Assembly: GCA_020744425.1 (NCBI GenBank)
Contig: JAGMUV010000001.1
Coordinates: 2,294,001 to 2,358,000, forward strand
Direction of reading: 5' to 3'
DNA length: 64,000 bases
Origin: Dactylonectria macrodidyma
Taxonomy: Eukaryota; Ascomycota; Sordariomycetes; Hypocreales; Nectriaceae
Position numbers and translations under genes: made by a program
The notes under the pieces: generated by a model
Database searches by the model: none
What the model was told of the DNA's origin: nothing
What the model saw: the letters and a program-made list of their open reading frames with translations, nothing else
In this document: positions 1-10,979 of the stretch, piece by piece
Layout: each line of letters opens with the position of its first letter
How positions within the stretch are numbered: the first letter of the stretch is position 1

Positions 1-282
1 CCGATCGAAGGCTCAGGTCCACGCCAATGACACCATCCCGAAGCACTCTTGCGTCATCTGTAAATATCCACCCAAGTGACAGGGTGTGTGGATGCAAGCG
101 TAACCCCACGTTTGAGCCTTTTGGCTTCAACCTCCGAGAATTTCTCCGCCGACAGCCCCGCAGCTGTTGATGAGACTAACACCCTCACAAGTTCATAACT
201 TCTTGCATGGGTTGATGGGCCAGTCTTGGAAACGCACACAACCCCAGCGACACACCTGCTTCTGTCGTCAACATCCTGCACA

Positions 283-1455
283 ATGGCGTGGCCTGAACCT
301 CGGAACACTGGCATGCTCTACCGCCGGCTTGGCCGGTCTGGTCTGCATGTCTCTGCCATCAGCCTGGGGAGCTGGATGACCTACGGAGGGTATGCCCAGG
401 ACGAGGAATCCTTTGCTTGCATGAAGAAGGCCTATGACCTGGGCATCAACTTTTTTGACACTGCCGAGAACTACACTGCTGGCCAGGCAGAGATTGTCAT
501 GGGCAAGGCCCTCAAGCACTTTGGGTGGAAGCGAAGTGACCTCGTCATCAGTACCAGTGAGTACTTCTTACCCTGCAGCATTCTTGAAATTCGCATGCTA
601 AAACAAATTCAGAAATCAACTGGGGCGCTGTCAATGGTGATATCTTGATCAATAACCACGGCTTATCACGGAAGCACATCATCGAGGGACTGGAGGCTTC
701 GCTCGAGCGTCTCCAGCTCAAGTACGTCGATGTTGTCTACGCCCATCGCCCAGATAGGTTAACCCCCATGGAGGAAACCGTGCGGGCATTCAACTATGTC
801 ATCGACCAAGGAATGGCTCTATACTGGGGTACATCCGAGTGGAGCGCCGATGAGATCGCTGAGGCTGTGAGTCTTCGCTGATCATCTCCGAGGAGTTGCA
901 GGAGCACTAACAAGTAGTCTTCAGGTCGGCATTGCCCGTGACTTGCGGATGATTGCTCCCATCGTGGAGCAACCTCAGTACAACATGCTAGTTCGGGACA
1001 AGGTCGAGGGCCAGTTCCAGCGCCTGTATGAGCGTACCGGTCTGGGCCTGACCACCTTCAGCCCCATCAAGATGGGTTTGCTCTCGGGCAAGTACAACGA
1101 CGTGATTGACGGCCAGCCGCCCAAAGACTCCCGCTTCGGTGCCAGCAAGGATGGCTTTGCCGATTTTATGCGCGGCCGCATGGGCACCGACAGCTGGAAG
1201 GAGGAGATTGAGCAGGTTCGCCAACTCAAGCCCATCGCCGACCGCCTAGGCGTCAGCCAGAGCCAGCTCGCCGTGGCCTGGTGCTTGAAGAACCCTCACG
1301 TCAGCAGCGTCATCACCGGCGCCAGCCGCCCTGAGCAGCTAGAGGAGACGGTGGGCGCGCTGAAGATTCTCGACAAGTTGACCCCCGAGGTGATGGATGA
1401 GATCGACACCATTACCAAGAACAAGGTCGAGCTTGACCCTGCGAGGCAAAGCTAA
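283..1455 (+). CDS. Aldo-keto reductase, potassium-channel beta-subunit-like
   Basis: NAD(P)H-dependent oxidoreductase of the aldo-keto reductase superfamily, in the branch that includes Kv-channel beta subunits; probably cytosolic, substrate unknown. Three exons (283-556, 613-866, 925-1455) give 352 residues, normal for the family. The catalytic tetrad is visible: Asp59 and Tyr64 in DTAENY, Lys92 (its codon is split by intron 1) and His136 in YAHRPD. The C-terminal part has the usual SxxQLAxAWCLKNP and VITGAS cofactor-binding segments. Introns are 56 and 58 bp with GTGAGT donors. The ATG at 283 is chosen because it sits just ahead of the conserved YRRLGRSGL strand. Family assignment is firm; a channel role is only a name carried over from animals. 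Confidence 0.93.
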
Positions 1456-2797
1456 ACGGAAATTGATACCATTTGGAAGCTACACAACAAAAGGAGTCCT
1501 TCTCAAGTCTTGATCTAGTATGCGTCTCCAATCGAATCCTTGTTTTTCAAATCGAGTTGAAAAGTCTTTGTCACACCATTATCGAACAAACTTTGTAGTC
1601 ACGAAAGACGGCAGAATAATGTACATCACGTCTGGATAGAACTTGTGTCAAAAAGTTTAGGATGAAAGACGATGCGAGGAGAATATGCATTTCATTGTAT
1701 TCAAGTTTCTAGCCACAAATTCACCTCAAAACTTCCGCCATGTAAGAACGGATTGCCCCGACACCGTCACTAGAAGAAAGTCTCTTGGGTGACCTTTCAA
1801 CTCACCGCAGCTTTCCGTCCACATGAGAACTCATGTATCTTTTTTTCGCCATCTTTTATTGGCGTGTAGGGTAGTATACTTGGAGAACCTGGGGACGGTA
1901 GTGCTGGTGGTTATACAGACACATTTTGAATAACGAACCAGATCAGTGTCCACCACACTGACTCTCTCTCATCCCATCTAGCGTTATGCTACATATTTCA
2001 TTATGTCTCTAAATTAAACCCACCCGATTTTAAGCAGAAAGCCAATTGCGCAAATATAAGGGCGACCACAGTAATTAAATATGAAGATACGGATAGATGC
2101 AGAACAGGGTGAGAAGCAGGAAGCCAATTAAGGCAGTCAAAGTTGAAATTAGGGTGGAGGTTAGGATGAAACTATACTTAGAGAACTTCCGTCGACTCGT
2201 TTTGCGTTGGAAACAATACATGTGTGTGATTCAGCTCAGCATATTTCTACGTTGTTCAACAGCTGAGGTTCTCAACACTGTCAAGAAACAGGTGATGACT
2301 ACTGCTAAGAATTGGGAACAACGTGTTATGGTTGGTGACTGGCTGGGAGAATCTGGAACTGGTGGTCACTGGCTTGGAGGTGGAGACGGCAAGCTGCAGA
2401 CCTCGTAGCATCCCATCTAAACATTGAATCATCGGACCAGCCCTGATACTGTACTTAGGAGGAGGCTAAATAGGCAATGTATGGTCGGAACGAGCTTTCA
2501 TAAAATTAGACGTAGATTTCTGAAGCGAGATATGCTTTCCCTTGTCGTCGAGACATCGGAACTGCTTAGTCTTGAGAGGGAAGGCAGATATTGAAGTATC
2601 CTAATAATCATCTGATAAAGAGGTGTTTCAAAAAGGGAAGAGAGAAAGAAAAGATTTAAAAAAAAAGGTTTACCAGCAGCGATGAGGAGCAAGAAACACA
2701 CCTGAGACGCCTCGGGCGGCGAACTGATACCGAACACCAGGCGAAAGAGACACGAACAAAAGACAGCTGGCGAAGCCCAGAGACATCGACATATTCC
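1456..2797. other. Gene-poor interval
   Basis: About 1.3 kb between the aldo-keto reductase and the low-complexity gene. It is AT-richer than its surroundings and has short homopolymers. A 103-codon frame near 2097-2408 has no recognisable motif or splice context. I see no supportable gene. Confidence 0.5.
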
Positions 2798-4135
2798 TCA
2801 GCCAAGAAAGTTCCAATTCCATTCTCCGAATACTAAGGGCTGGGATCCCTGGGGCTGGAATCCCTGGGGTTGAAAGCCATGAGGCTGAAATCCTTGGAGC
2901 TGAAATCCTTGAGATTGAAATCCTTGAGATTGAAATCCTTGGGGTTCAAATATCTGGGGCTGGAATACCTGAGGTTGGAATACCTGGGGCTGAGATACCT
3001 GCGGTTGGAATACCTGGGGCTGGGATACCTGGGGCTGGAATCCTTGGGGCTGGACCCTTTGGGACTGAACACTTTGGGGTTCAAGTCTTCGGGGCTGGAC
3101 CCCTCGGGGTTCGAGTCTTCGGGGCTGGGTTCTTTGGAGTTGGACCCTTTGTGGTTCAAGTCTTTGGGGCTGGACTCCTTGGGGTTCAGATGTTTGGGGC
3201 AGGGTTCCTTGAGATTGGAATCCTTGGGGATCGAAACCTTGGAGGTCGAGCCCTTGGAGGTCGAGTCCTTGGAGGCCAAGCCCTTGAGGGTCGAGTCCCT
3301 GAGGATCGAATCCTTGGACGTCGAACCCTTGGACGTCGAGTCCTTGGAGAACGAGTTCCTGGTGCTTGGATTCTTGGCGCTTGGATTCTTGGCGTTTGAA
3401 TTCTCGGGGATCCAGTGGACCTTCCAGCCTCTTCAGAACCTCCGCTGTCTTCCTCTGTGCCTTCAAACTCCTCAACCGCTTCATCTTCATCGTTCTGACC
3501 GTTCTCCGCACGGCACCCGACCGATTTCTTCGGGATAATTCGGCCACCTTCAACCTGCGTACCCTCATATTCTTGCTGTGAGCCTCTACTTCCTTCTCCA
3601 TCTTGGCCGTCTCAGCCTCTGTGAGTTTGAACCCCAACCTGGAAGAACCATTCCAACCAAGGACCGCAGCCATTTGAAAGCTATTGATGCTAGGGTTGCC
3701 GCGGTTACCTGGGCACAGGGTGGACGGCCCAATGCCTGGGTTTCTCGGATCCTCCCACCCGAGCAAAACTTTGAGATTCTCGGTGAAAGTCGAAGGTATC
3801 TCGTGAGGGAATGGGAAGTCGGCGTTGGAACGAAACCACCGTGGGGGGGTTGAGGAGAGAAAGAAGACGATTTGGTCGCGATCAGGCGCTAAATCGCAGG
3901 GGTAACGGGGATAGGGGAAGAAATAAGGATACGGCCTCATTCCGATTAATTGGCGTATTCGGATCAGGTGTCTCTGACAAAACACCAGAGGCGTGAGCTT
4001 GTTGACTCTGAAAATGGAGAGGAAAACCTCGCTGGGCTTGTGTCGTCGACACGGTTTGCATATTTCGGTATGGCAGCGCTCAACATAGTAGGCGAGGCTG
4101 GTAATCTCGGTGTACAAGAGCGTGCTGGGGTTCAT
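2798..4135 (-). CDS. Low-complexity protein with tandem pentapeptide repeats
   Basis: Unrecognised protein of about 445 residues. The N-terminal half has ordinary composition, with a Cys/Arg-rich stretch followed by a Pro/Tyr-rich segment. A highly basic region follows (motifs such as RRLKVAELSRR and KMKRLRSLKAQRK) and may be a helix or nuclear signal. The C-terminal ~190 residues are degenerate five-residue repeats of the form Q-P-Q-G/V-F, encoded by a 15-bp minisatellite. The start at 4135 is favoured because a canonical intron (4187-4239, GTAAGT...GCAG) lies just upstream, and the frame entering it is closed by a stop, so that intron is probably in the 5' UTR. Another in-frame ATG lies at 3940. 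Function unknown; expression unproven, since repeat DNA stays open in several frames. Confidence 0.5.
   Translation of the reverse strand: MNPSTLLYTEITSLAYYVERCHTEICKPCRRHKPSEVFLSIFRVNKLTPLVFCQRHLIRIRQLIGMRPYPYFFPYPRYPCDLAPDRDQIVFFLSSTPPRWFRSNADFPFPHEIPSTFTENLKVLLGWEDPRNPGIGPSTLCPGNRGNPSINSFQMAAVLGWNGSSRLGFKLTEAETAKMEKEVEAHSKNMRVRRLKVAELSRRNRSGAVRRTVRTMKMKRLRSLKAQRKTAEVLKRLEGPLDPREFKRQESKRQESKHQELVLQGLDVQGFDVQGFDPQGLDPQGLGLQGLDLQGLDLQGFDPQGFQSQGTLPQTSEPQGVQPQRLEPQRVQLQRTQPRRLEPRGVQPRRLEPQSVQSQRVQPQGFQPQVSQPQVFQPQVSQPQVFQPQVFQPQIFEPQGFQSQGFQSQGFQLQGFQPHGFQPQGFQPQGSQPLVFGEWNWNFLG
2838..3405. repeat. 15-bp coding minisatellite, about 38 copies
   Basis: Tandem array with a 15-bp period; a typical unit on the + strand is GGGCTGGAATACCTG. 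Units differ by a few substitutions, and the length stays a multiple of three through the array. Because the unit is five codons long, more than one frame on each strand remains open. Confidence 0.9.
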
Positions 4136-4306
4136 TGGAGCTGCGAAGAAAGGTTGGTTGGAGGATTTTGAAGAAGGTTGCCGATTCTGCCAGGGGAAAA
4201 TCAGCATGTAACCTGGTAGAGGGTAATGGGTTGACTTACGACAAAAAGAACAAGTTACTGTTGCACAGAAGAAGACTCGGTCCGCTGTAGCACCCAAGGT
4301 GTTCAA

Positions 4307-4974
4307 CGCAGACTTGTCCAGGAAGTAGGAAGGGAAGTGAAGTAGTACACGATGGTAATACCAGTAGATTCGCTAGGATGTGTTATTGATTGAACCAACG
4401 ACGGAGATAAGAGTCTGGTGAAGCTGGAGGAGCTAAGGTTTTAGTGAAGCTGGCTCGAGCGGGGAAGGGAGTCGATACCCGCGCGGTGGGGGCAAGTACC
4501 TAGTCTTGGTCATCCGGTTGCACCGGGACCTGCCGCACAGGTATGTCCACTTTATTAGTCCCACAACTGGAGTGTCAGTACCGTACTCACACTCCCTACC
4601 TACGGGGCGAAGTAAGCGAATGTGCAAACGGCATATTGAAGGGAGAATAGATTTGGGTGTCCACCTAATATTAGGCCCTTTGTTCCCCAGGGCATACATT
4701 CTACACTCAGGTACCCCCGCATGAGCCCTGGTCCCCGTCCCGTGTTGCAAGCAGTGCTTCATCGTCTTAGCAGGAATGTATCGCCCGTTTGGTTCATGAT
4801 TTGATTTAGAAACTCCATGCGGAGTACCCGTATGCGGATGAGACCGTACCTCCGTCACCGCTCGGCTACCCCAACAGACTTGACATGTCGATCGGAGGTG
4901 ATGTGGACGGTGATTCCACCCATAAGGCTGAGAGAAGTGGGCCTGTTGCCGATGATACCTAGGTGTGGGTGAGC
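4307..4974. other. Interval without recognisable gene
   Basis: Upstream side of the low-complexity gene. A 141-codon minus-strand frame (4433-4858) has no family signature and unusual composition. Nothing else is supportable. Confidence 0.4.
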
Positions 4975-5905
4975 TGCTCAGTGATTGGAGGATGACTAGC
5001 TTCAGTGCTCCATCAATTGTTCAGAATTCTTTCACCGGCTTGGGTTTTCGCTGGATTTTTGAAGTGGGAAGGGGTGAGCCGTTCGATGATTGGAGGATGC
5101 CAGCGTCAGGGCCCCCACGTAACTCTTTGACATTCTGTCGCCGGTTTGGATTTCTGTCGAGTAAGAATGCGCGAGCGGTTCGATGATCGGAGGGTGCCGA
5201 GATTATGGCTCCACCCAATTGTCTAAGAATCTGTCGCCGGTTCCATTTGGATTTACAGCTGGACTTTTCAACTGAGGGCTCGGTGAGCCCGTTTGACAAT
5301 TGGATGGTCCCATCTCAGGTCTCCACCCAATTGTCTGAGAATCTGTCGCCGGTCTGGATTTACAGCTGGGCTTCTTAAGTGAGGATCGGCGAGCCGTTTG
5401 ACAATTGGAGGATCCCCATCTCGGGTCTCCACCTAATTGTCTGAGAATCAGTCACCGGTCTGGATTTTACAGTTGCACTTTTCTCAAGGGCGACCTGTCT
5501 TACGTAGTGATTGGATACTGCGAGGCCGAGGCTCCACTGAAATTGTCTGAAAAGCAGTCACCGGTTTGGATTCAATCTGGGTTTTGAGTGAGAATGGGTG
5601 AGCTCACATGAGCGGTCCAGTGATTGGAATGTGAGGCCGGAAACTCCACTAAAATTGTCTGAGAAGCAGTCACCAGTTTAGATTATTTTGGATCTCAAAA
5701 GTGAGAATGCGTGAGCCGTTCAGCCATTGGACGAGGTCCCACTGAAATTGTCTGAGAAGCAGTCGCCGGTTTGGATTCAACTTGGGCTTTGACAGTAAGA
5801 ATGCCTCCTACCTACTACGTAAGCTGTTCAGCGGTTGGAGGTATGAGTGTCGAGGTCCCACTAAAACTGTCTGAGATGCAGTCACCGGCTTGTATTTTAC
5901 GCCTG
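4975..5905. repeat. Degenerate ~107-bp tandem repeat, nine units
   Basis: Nine diverged head-to-tail units. Each contains a core like AATTGTCTGAGAA followed by CAGTCACCGGTTTGGATT, a spacer, then GTGAG...GTGAGCCGTTC and (G)ATTGGA. Cores start near 5015, 5120, 5217, 5329, 5435, 5541, 5653, 5746 and 5865, so the period is 93-119 bp with a mean of about 106. No long open frame is kept through the array, so it is probably non-coding. Confidence 0.85.
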
Positions 5906-6094
5906 AATTCAAACCGGTGAAATATTTCCAAACTCTTACCAGTGGAGCACTGAAGCTCGTATTTCTCGATCACCGAATAGTGAACCCATTCTCGCTGAGA
6001 AAAATTCACGGCAGTGCAATGCGCCATGTTCGCGCTTTGAAACATAATATTCAACTGTAGACATTTTGCATCAATATCCGGATATCATCCGATT

Positions 6095-6168
6095 GGTTCC
6101 GTGGTCTAGCTGGTTATGGCATCTCGTTAACACCGAGAAGGTCCCCGGTTCGAGCCCGGGCGGAATCA
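6095..6168 (+). tRNA. tRNA-Val (anticodon AAC)
   Basis: Full cloverleaf of 74 nt including discriminator A. The acceptor GGTTCCG pairs with CGGAATC with one G-U wobble. The anticodon stem TCTCG/CGAGA encloses loop TTAACAC, giving anticodon AAC. The T arm is CCCGG-TTCGAGC-CCGGG. A-box (TGGTCTAGCTGG) and B-box (GGTTCGAGCCC) promoters match consensus. There is no intron. CCA is not encoded, as expected for a eukaryotic gene. Confidence 0.97.
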
Positions 6169-6170
6169 CA

Positions 6171-6177
6171 TTTTTTT
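6171..6177 (+). terminator. RNA polymerase III T-run terminator
   Basis: Seven consecutive T residues begin 3 nt after the tRNA-Val discriminator base, the usual Pol III termination signal. Confidence 0.8.
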
Positions 6178-6474
6178 GTTGGTTGGTGATACTCAGCGAG
6201 CCTGGTAAGTAAGACCTAGAAACATAACAACGTCGCCGTATTATTCTCTTTTTGGTGGCACGATCATTGAGCTGGGGTTTCTTTTTGTTTCAATAATTCT
6301 GTGAGTCAATCTTGTCTACAAGGGAGCGCTGGGAGCAAAGACTCGTTATTTGAACTCGGCCTGTCAACCCGATCAGACACAGGCAACTAGAGACAACGGA
6401 AGACAAAATGAGTTCAAAATGCATAGCCAATGCCCAATCAATTGATTATCTATTTGTCCAATGCCTACAAGCTC

Positions 6475-7550
6475 TCAGATTCTGTTCGACATGTAGTTGT
6501 AGCCACCCTCGACCAGCTCCATTGCTCTTCTCGAAGCCTCATCCATGTCTTCCTTTGGAAGTCCAAGGACCTCGTTGTCGAGCCCTCTCTTCGTCTCGAA
6601 GTCTTCATCGTGAGGGAAGAATGTGCGAGCATACATAGCAAGCGCATGTCCGCTTCTGTCTCCGCTTTGCAACAACTTCATACCTCGCTCCCAACGAGCT
6701 GTGGATCCTTCATATTCAATTGTCCAGTCCTCGTCAGTAGTCCCAGTGATCCTTTGGATGCTGTCAAGCATGTCTCTCTGCGAAGCAAGGAAACTCGAGA
6801 TATACATAGGTTTGTTGCGCCACTGCGAAATTGTCGGGGACTTGTCATTCTCGTCCTCTGGCAACTCTTTCAAACTCAAGAGACCAGCAAGGGCCCTTCC
6901 GCACTGTAGCCATGTAGAAGTGTTGATGCGAGTTTTCCCGTCGTCGTAGAAGGTGATCTTCTTGTTGGGGAAGTCGAAGCCGTACCACTGTGGAGCTTGC
7001 GCAACCGAGAACTCGTGCCAAAAGCTGCAACACATAGTGATCCAAGACGAGACTCCAACATCTTCAATGGTTTTGATGCCAGCAAGAACCAATTCGCCAG
7101 TAAGATTCTCCCGGGCTAGCTCTTTGTTGTGAACGTCGGTGCCATAGCAGTTCGGCATGACCCATGGGACGCCTGCTTTGGCGGCCGCCTTGATGATCTT
7201 GTCTTGGGTGTCGGGAGCAGCAAACACAGACATGGTAATGGCGAGAAACTGCTGACCCTTGAGGGCGGCGATCAGAGATTCTTCATCACCATAGTCAACC
7301 GAAGCAACCTTGACACCAGAGGGAATCTTGCTGGTACTGCCGATCCTGCTGATAGCTGTGACGGTGTGCAATCCAGAAGCAACCAGTGCTTCGGCAAGGT
7401 ACTTTCCGACCGATCCGCCAGCCTACGCATGTGTTAGAAACAATGGGCTGGTAGGGCTCAGAGGAAATTCAAGCTTACACCGATGATAGCAACTCTCTCG
7501 ATCTTGTTAGTGAACCCCTGAGGCTGGTCCTTTGCGTATGTCTGCGCCAT
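6475..7550 (-). CDS. NmrA-like / isoflavone-reductase-family protein
   Basis: Atypical short-chain dehydrogenase of the NmrA/isoflavone reductase group, predicted to bind NAD(P) and act in the cytosol; substrate unknown. Two exons (7479-7550 and 6475-7422, intron 56 bp) give 339 residues. The intron splits the Rossmann nucleotide-binding loop: Gly24, Gly27 and Gly30 form GxxGxxG after the strand RVAIIG. The expected downstream features are present, including a strand ending near VASVDYGDEESL and a conserved WVMPNCYGTD segment. The ATG at 7550 is the only start that places a first beta strand ahead of the glycine loop. It lacks clear catalytic Tyr/Lys evidence, so it could be a redox-sensing regulator rather than an enzyme. 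Confidence 0.88.
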
Positions 7551-8188
7551 GATGCTGGTTTACTGAAAATGCGATGGTAATTGTGGGATGAACTCGTAGT
7601 CGAAGTGGATGAGTTATTGGTCTTGGTGATCTTGGTGAATTCTCAATGCTGGGCTCTGAATCAGGGGATACTTATACACGTACGAAATCACATACACTTT
7701 GACTTTCGGATATCTTCAGCTCGGGTTTTGGGCCAAGGTCCGAACCATAGCGTCCTGGTCGCCTGGCCATGGGGCGTGGTACCAGAGCTAGTGGTGGTTG
7801 GCCAATGAGAAGGCGCGTCTATACGATGGTAGGCTAGAGAGGGCAACCCAACGCCTTCGGAGTTATCAGGCAGGCCTAATTCCGCACGGCAATGACTTCA
7901 CATGTGAGTTTTGTCTCTAGGAATCCCGATGGACTTGGGATGTAGACGATTTTTTTTTGTTAATTTGGGTCGGAACTTCGGCACAGTAACTGCATACCCT
8001 CCAGCTCGGAAATACGGGTGAGACGGCACTAGGTTGTGTGCGAAGCTCAGTGACGCCACGATCAAAGGCCAAAGGAACAGGGTACGGTCTCCTGTGAAAC
8101 CGTCAACTCCTAGTTAGAACAAACGCCGTGAGACCGGATATCTAAACACTCTTCTCTCTTCATCCTCATCTCTTAAACAAAGTCGATC
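7551..8188. other. Intergenic, upstream of NmrA-like gene
   Basis: About 640 bp of promoter-like sequence with a T-run near 7951. No gene seen. Confidence 0.45.
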
Positions 8189-8689
8189 ATGCCGTCGCAG
8201 AATGTCGCCCCACGCCCTGTACGATCACTTCGACTTCATCTTAAGTGGCCAGACTACCGCCATGTTCTTTCCCCGCATGATTCAGACCCATCTCCTTGGC
8301 CATCAGTTCGAGGGCGTGCCTGGTGCCAGTATGCTTCCAATTGTCCTGTCATCTTTCTACGCTCTGCTGCATCATGACACTGACGACGTGATTTGTTATA
8401 CAGGACGCCGACCTCGAAATATCTCAGCTGTCCAGGCCGAGGCTACTGCGATTCTGTGATTGAGGATGTCTACCAACGGCGTCTCACTCCTGCCGCCTCG
8501 GTGCGTGATAATGCCCTCGGCCCAGAACGACCCCATATGATGGCAACCCCGTCGGATTCAGCGCCCTTCCGCGAGGAGGTCATCTCCACCTCGGAGTTGA
8601 CGACTCTGGTCTATTTAGCGGCCAACACCTCTTTGACAAAAGCCAGACAACACCAAAGCATTATTCCCCGTAAGAAATACACCTTATGA
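8189..8689 (+). pseudogene. Possible degraded gene of unknown family
   Basis: A CT-rich leader (near 8145-8185) precedes an ATG at 8189. Three overlapping short frames follow, starting near 8189, 8202 and 8393. Each looks protein-like for part of its length, but none continues, and no splice pattern I tried joins them convincingly. This could be a frameshifted relic or a short multi-exon gene. I do not recognise a family. Confidence 0.25.
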
Positions 8690-9105
8690 TGCGCACTACC
8701 GTGGTAGCCTGGGTAGCTAACCTCGTACAATCTGCCAGGTCACGTTTGTCACTGCATGGAAGTGTCATCGGGGCTCTTGGGGTGCTCTTGGGTGTGACAC
8801 TCTCGCAATAATGCGGTGTTCATGTTATTCATGGCACCCCTACAACAGTTATTTTCCATGTTGCTTGCAGTTTAAAACGGATTGGGGGGTGTATTAGCTT
8901 ATGCTGATCCATGCATTGCTGATGCCGTCGGCTACCTGCTTTGCAACAAAGAAACAAACAGGTCATGGGGACAGGGAAGCCAGCCACGCCCACCGGCCAC
9001 TATAAATTGTCGTCTCTTTTGTTCTCTCCCTGTCTTGCGATTTTCCCCTCTTCATCTACTCCAGTCCATCCCATTGCCTGCTTTGTTTAAGACACCTCCA
9101 CTACG
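8690..9105. promoter_or_regulatory. Upstream region of the 589-residue membrane protein, with TATA-like box
   Basis: TATAAATT lies at 9001-9008, about 100 bp before the ATG at 9106, followed by a CT-rich leader typical of fungal 5' UTRs. Otherwise no gene is visible. Confidence 0.4.
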
Positions 9106-10875
9106 ATGAATGATGAATTCACGCGCCTTCGGGTCAAGACCCTCGCTCACCCCCAGTTGTGCCGGCGAAGCACTCGTCAAACCCGCGCCAATAGCGCCGC
9201 CTACGTCGACCTCTGCTTTTACAACGACTACTGGCAGGATGATGCTAGCGATGATAAGCCCGACCATCACAATGGCAGCAACAACCAAGATACCCAGTCG
9301 CGTTACGTTGCTGTGCATATGCGACGAACCGGCGTGACCACGACGCAAGTGAGAGACGACAAGCGAATCCCAATGCCGCCCAATTACTTTTTTGTATCCA
9401 GCGATATTCATCTTTGGCCGCAAGGAGTAGATGCCGATTCTGATGGGCATGACGTCGAAGTCCAAGATGAAGGTGAAGACGAGGACCGAGACGGGGCCCA
9501 GGAGGGGGGGTTCACCAGTAACCTTCTCATTCGGGCATCCCTCATGGCCGTCTTTTACTACATGATGGCGGCCACCATCATGTGCATTGTCTCCAGGCTT
9601 CTCACAAGGCCAGGTATCGATAATGTGTTTAAGGGTCACCTCACGACCAATGACACTCTGTACGAGGGTCACCGCACGACAAATGCATCGTACGTCAAGC
9701 TCAACGTTACGGCTTTTAACGACTTCTTTACCATTATCCTTGCCTTTGATTCCCTCCCCATGGGCTGGACGAACACACTGACAAACAACGGGTCACTTTT
9801 GACGCCCAAAGAGAAGATTGTGTCTCCAGGCCTTCAACCTATTTGCAATGACTGGCCCTTGGAGTACATATGGGACAAGCGCAGAGGGCAGTGCAGAAGA
9901 TTCACGTACGAGGAAGACGCTATCGGGGATGGGAACCGCGACGGCAACGTCAATATTATCCATTTATGTATACGATTCGAGTACGCATTGCATTATGCCC
10001 TTCAGAGCATAGAGCGCTCGACAACGTTCTCCGAAACATGGTGGCACTACGTTTCCTATTACACCTTAGAGTTATTGAGGGATGAACTTCTGGCACTAGA
10101 GAGGATTGAATCAGAGGATGGCAAGATGGTTGAGAGGGATTTCCCCCTCGCTCCTCTAGCTCTTCTCAACGTCACGCTCGCCGACACGTTCGCCGACATA
10201 ATATGCCTTGAAAAAGACGCTGAAGAAAAGTTTTACCACCCACACCTTTGCGACGCGATGACGGGTTACGAGAACGAACGCGTAACGTTTTCCGGCCAGA
10301 TTCAACGGCTGGAAAATCTCGCCAAGGACATTGACCAGTTTCTCTACTATTTCTCTAAAGTCTCCATCCCTTACTATAACCCCCAACGGTGGTATAGACA
10401 CCGCCGCACGAAAGCTACGACTATCCAGCGTTTCATGGGGGTGCGGCGCAACCTCACGGATATGGCCGAGACGTTGCGTTCGTGGCTGCGCGAGGACGAC
10501 GCCATCCTGGCCGAGAAGGAACGCCTGAGAGCCTTCGTGCAACAACTTTTAGACCATGCGTACGGAAACAACACAGTGGCATTCCCTGGAAACGTCTGGC
10601 GACAACGACGCTTGAGCAATGAGTCACAGCGGTGGTGTCTATATCCCGACTGTCCGCCGGTACCGTGGAATGTGTCAGAGGAAGAGCAAACTGACGTGGT
10701 TCTGGTGATGCCATCGACAGCGCATTTATTGGAGAGGCTCAATCTGTTAATGAATGATATTCGCGATGTCCGATCTATTCGGCTTCAAATGAAACGGCAG
10801 CGGGCGTTTGAGGCGAAGGGGAAGAAGGTGGTGAACAACGCGGATGAACAGAATAAGGTTGGGTGGAAGGAATAA
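9106..10875 (+). CDS. Single-pass membrane protein, unknown function (589 aa)
   Basis: Single uninterrupted exon. The first ~138 residues are polar, with an acidic stretch (EDEDRD) just before one transmembrane segment at about 140-166 (SLMAVFYYMMAATIMCIV). The remaining ~420 residues carry many N-glycosylation sequons (NDT, NAS, NVT, NGS, NLT, NNT, NVS), scattered cysteines and amphipathic helices, which suggests a C-terminal ectodomain outside the cell or in the ER lumen. No enzyme motif is visible and I do not recognise the family. The layout resembles the gene at 13531-14658 (-). A shorter antisense frame overlaps the first third but lacks comparable continuity. Likely a real, lineage-restricted gene. 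Confidence 0.65.
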   Translation: MNDEFTRLRVKTLAHPQLCRRSTRQTRANSAAYVDLCFYNDYWQDDASDDKPDHHNGSNNQDTQSRYVAVHMRRTGVTTTQVRDDKRIPMPPNYFFVSSDIHLWPQGVDADSDGHDVEVQDEGEDEDRDGAQEGGFTSNLLIRASLMAVFYYMMAATIMCIVSRLLTRPGIDNVFKGHLTTNDTLYEGHRTTNASYVKLNVTAFNDFFTIILAFDSLPMGWTNTLTNNGSLLTPKEKIVSPGLQPICNDWPLEYIWDKRRGQCRRFTYEEDAIGDGNRDGNVNIIHLCIRFEYALHYALQSIERSTTFSETWWHYVSYYTLELLRDELLALERIESEDGKMVERDFPLAPLALLNVTLADTFADIICLEKDAEEKFYHPHLCDAMTGYENERVTFSGQIQRLENLAKDIDQFLYYFSKVSIPYYNPQRWYRHRRTKATTIQRFMGVRRNLTDMAETLRSWLREDDAILAEKERLRAFVQQLLDHAYGNNTVAFPGNVWRQRRLSNESQRWCLYPDCPPVPWNVSEEEQTDVVLVMPSTAHLLERLNLLMNDIRDVRSIRLQMKRQRAFEAKGKKVVNNADEQNKVGWKE

Positions 10876-10979
10876 ATGTTTGGAAGATTCATCCTTGAGG
10901 ATGCCGATATCTTTTAGCTACTATCAAAATGTGTGGCGTCTAATGGGAAGCTGGTGACCCCGTCTAGTTGTGCTTGCAG

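Noticed and set aside
9052..9672. 206-codon minus-strand frame with a hydrophobic stretch
   Set aside because: Overlaps the 589-codon plus-strand gene, whose single-helix-plus-glycosylated-ectodomain layout is more convincing.
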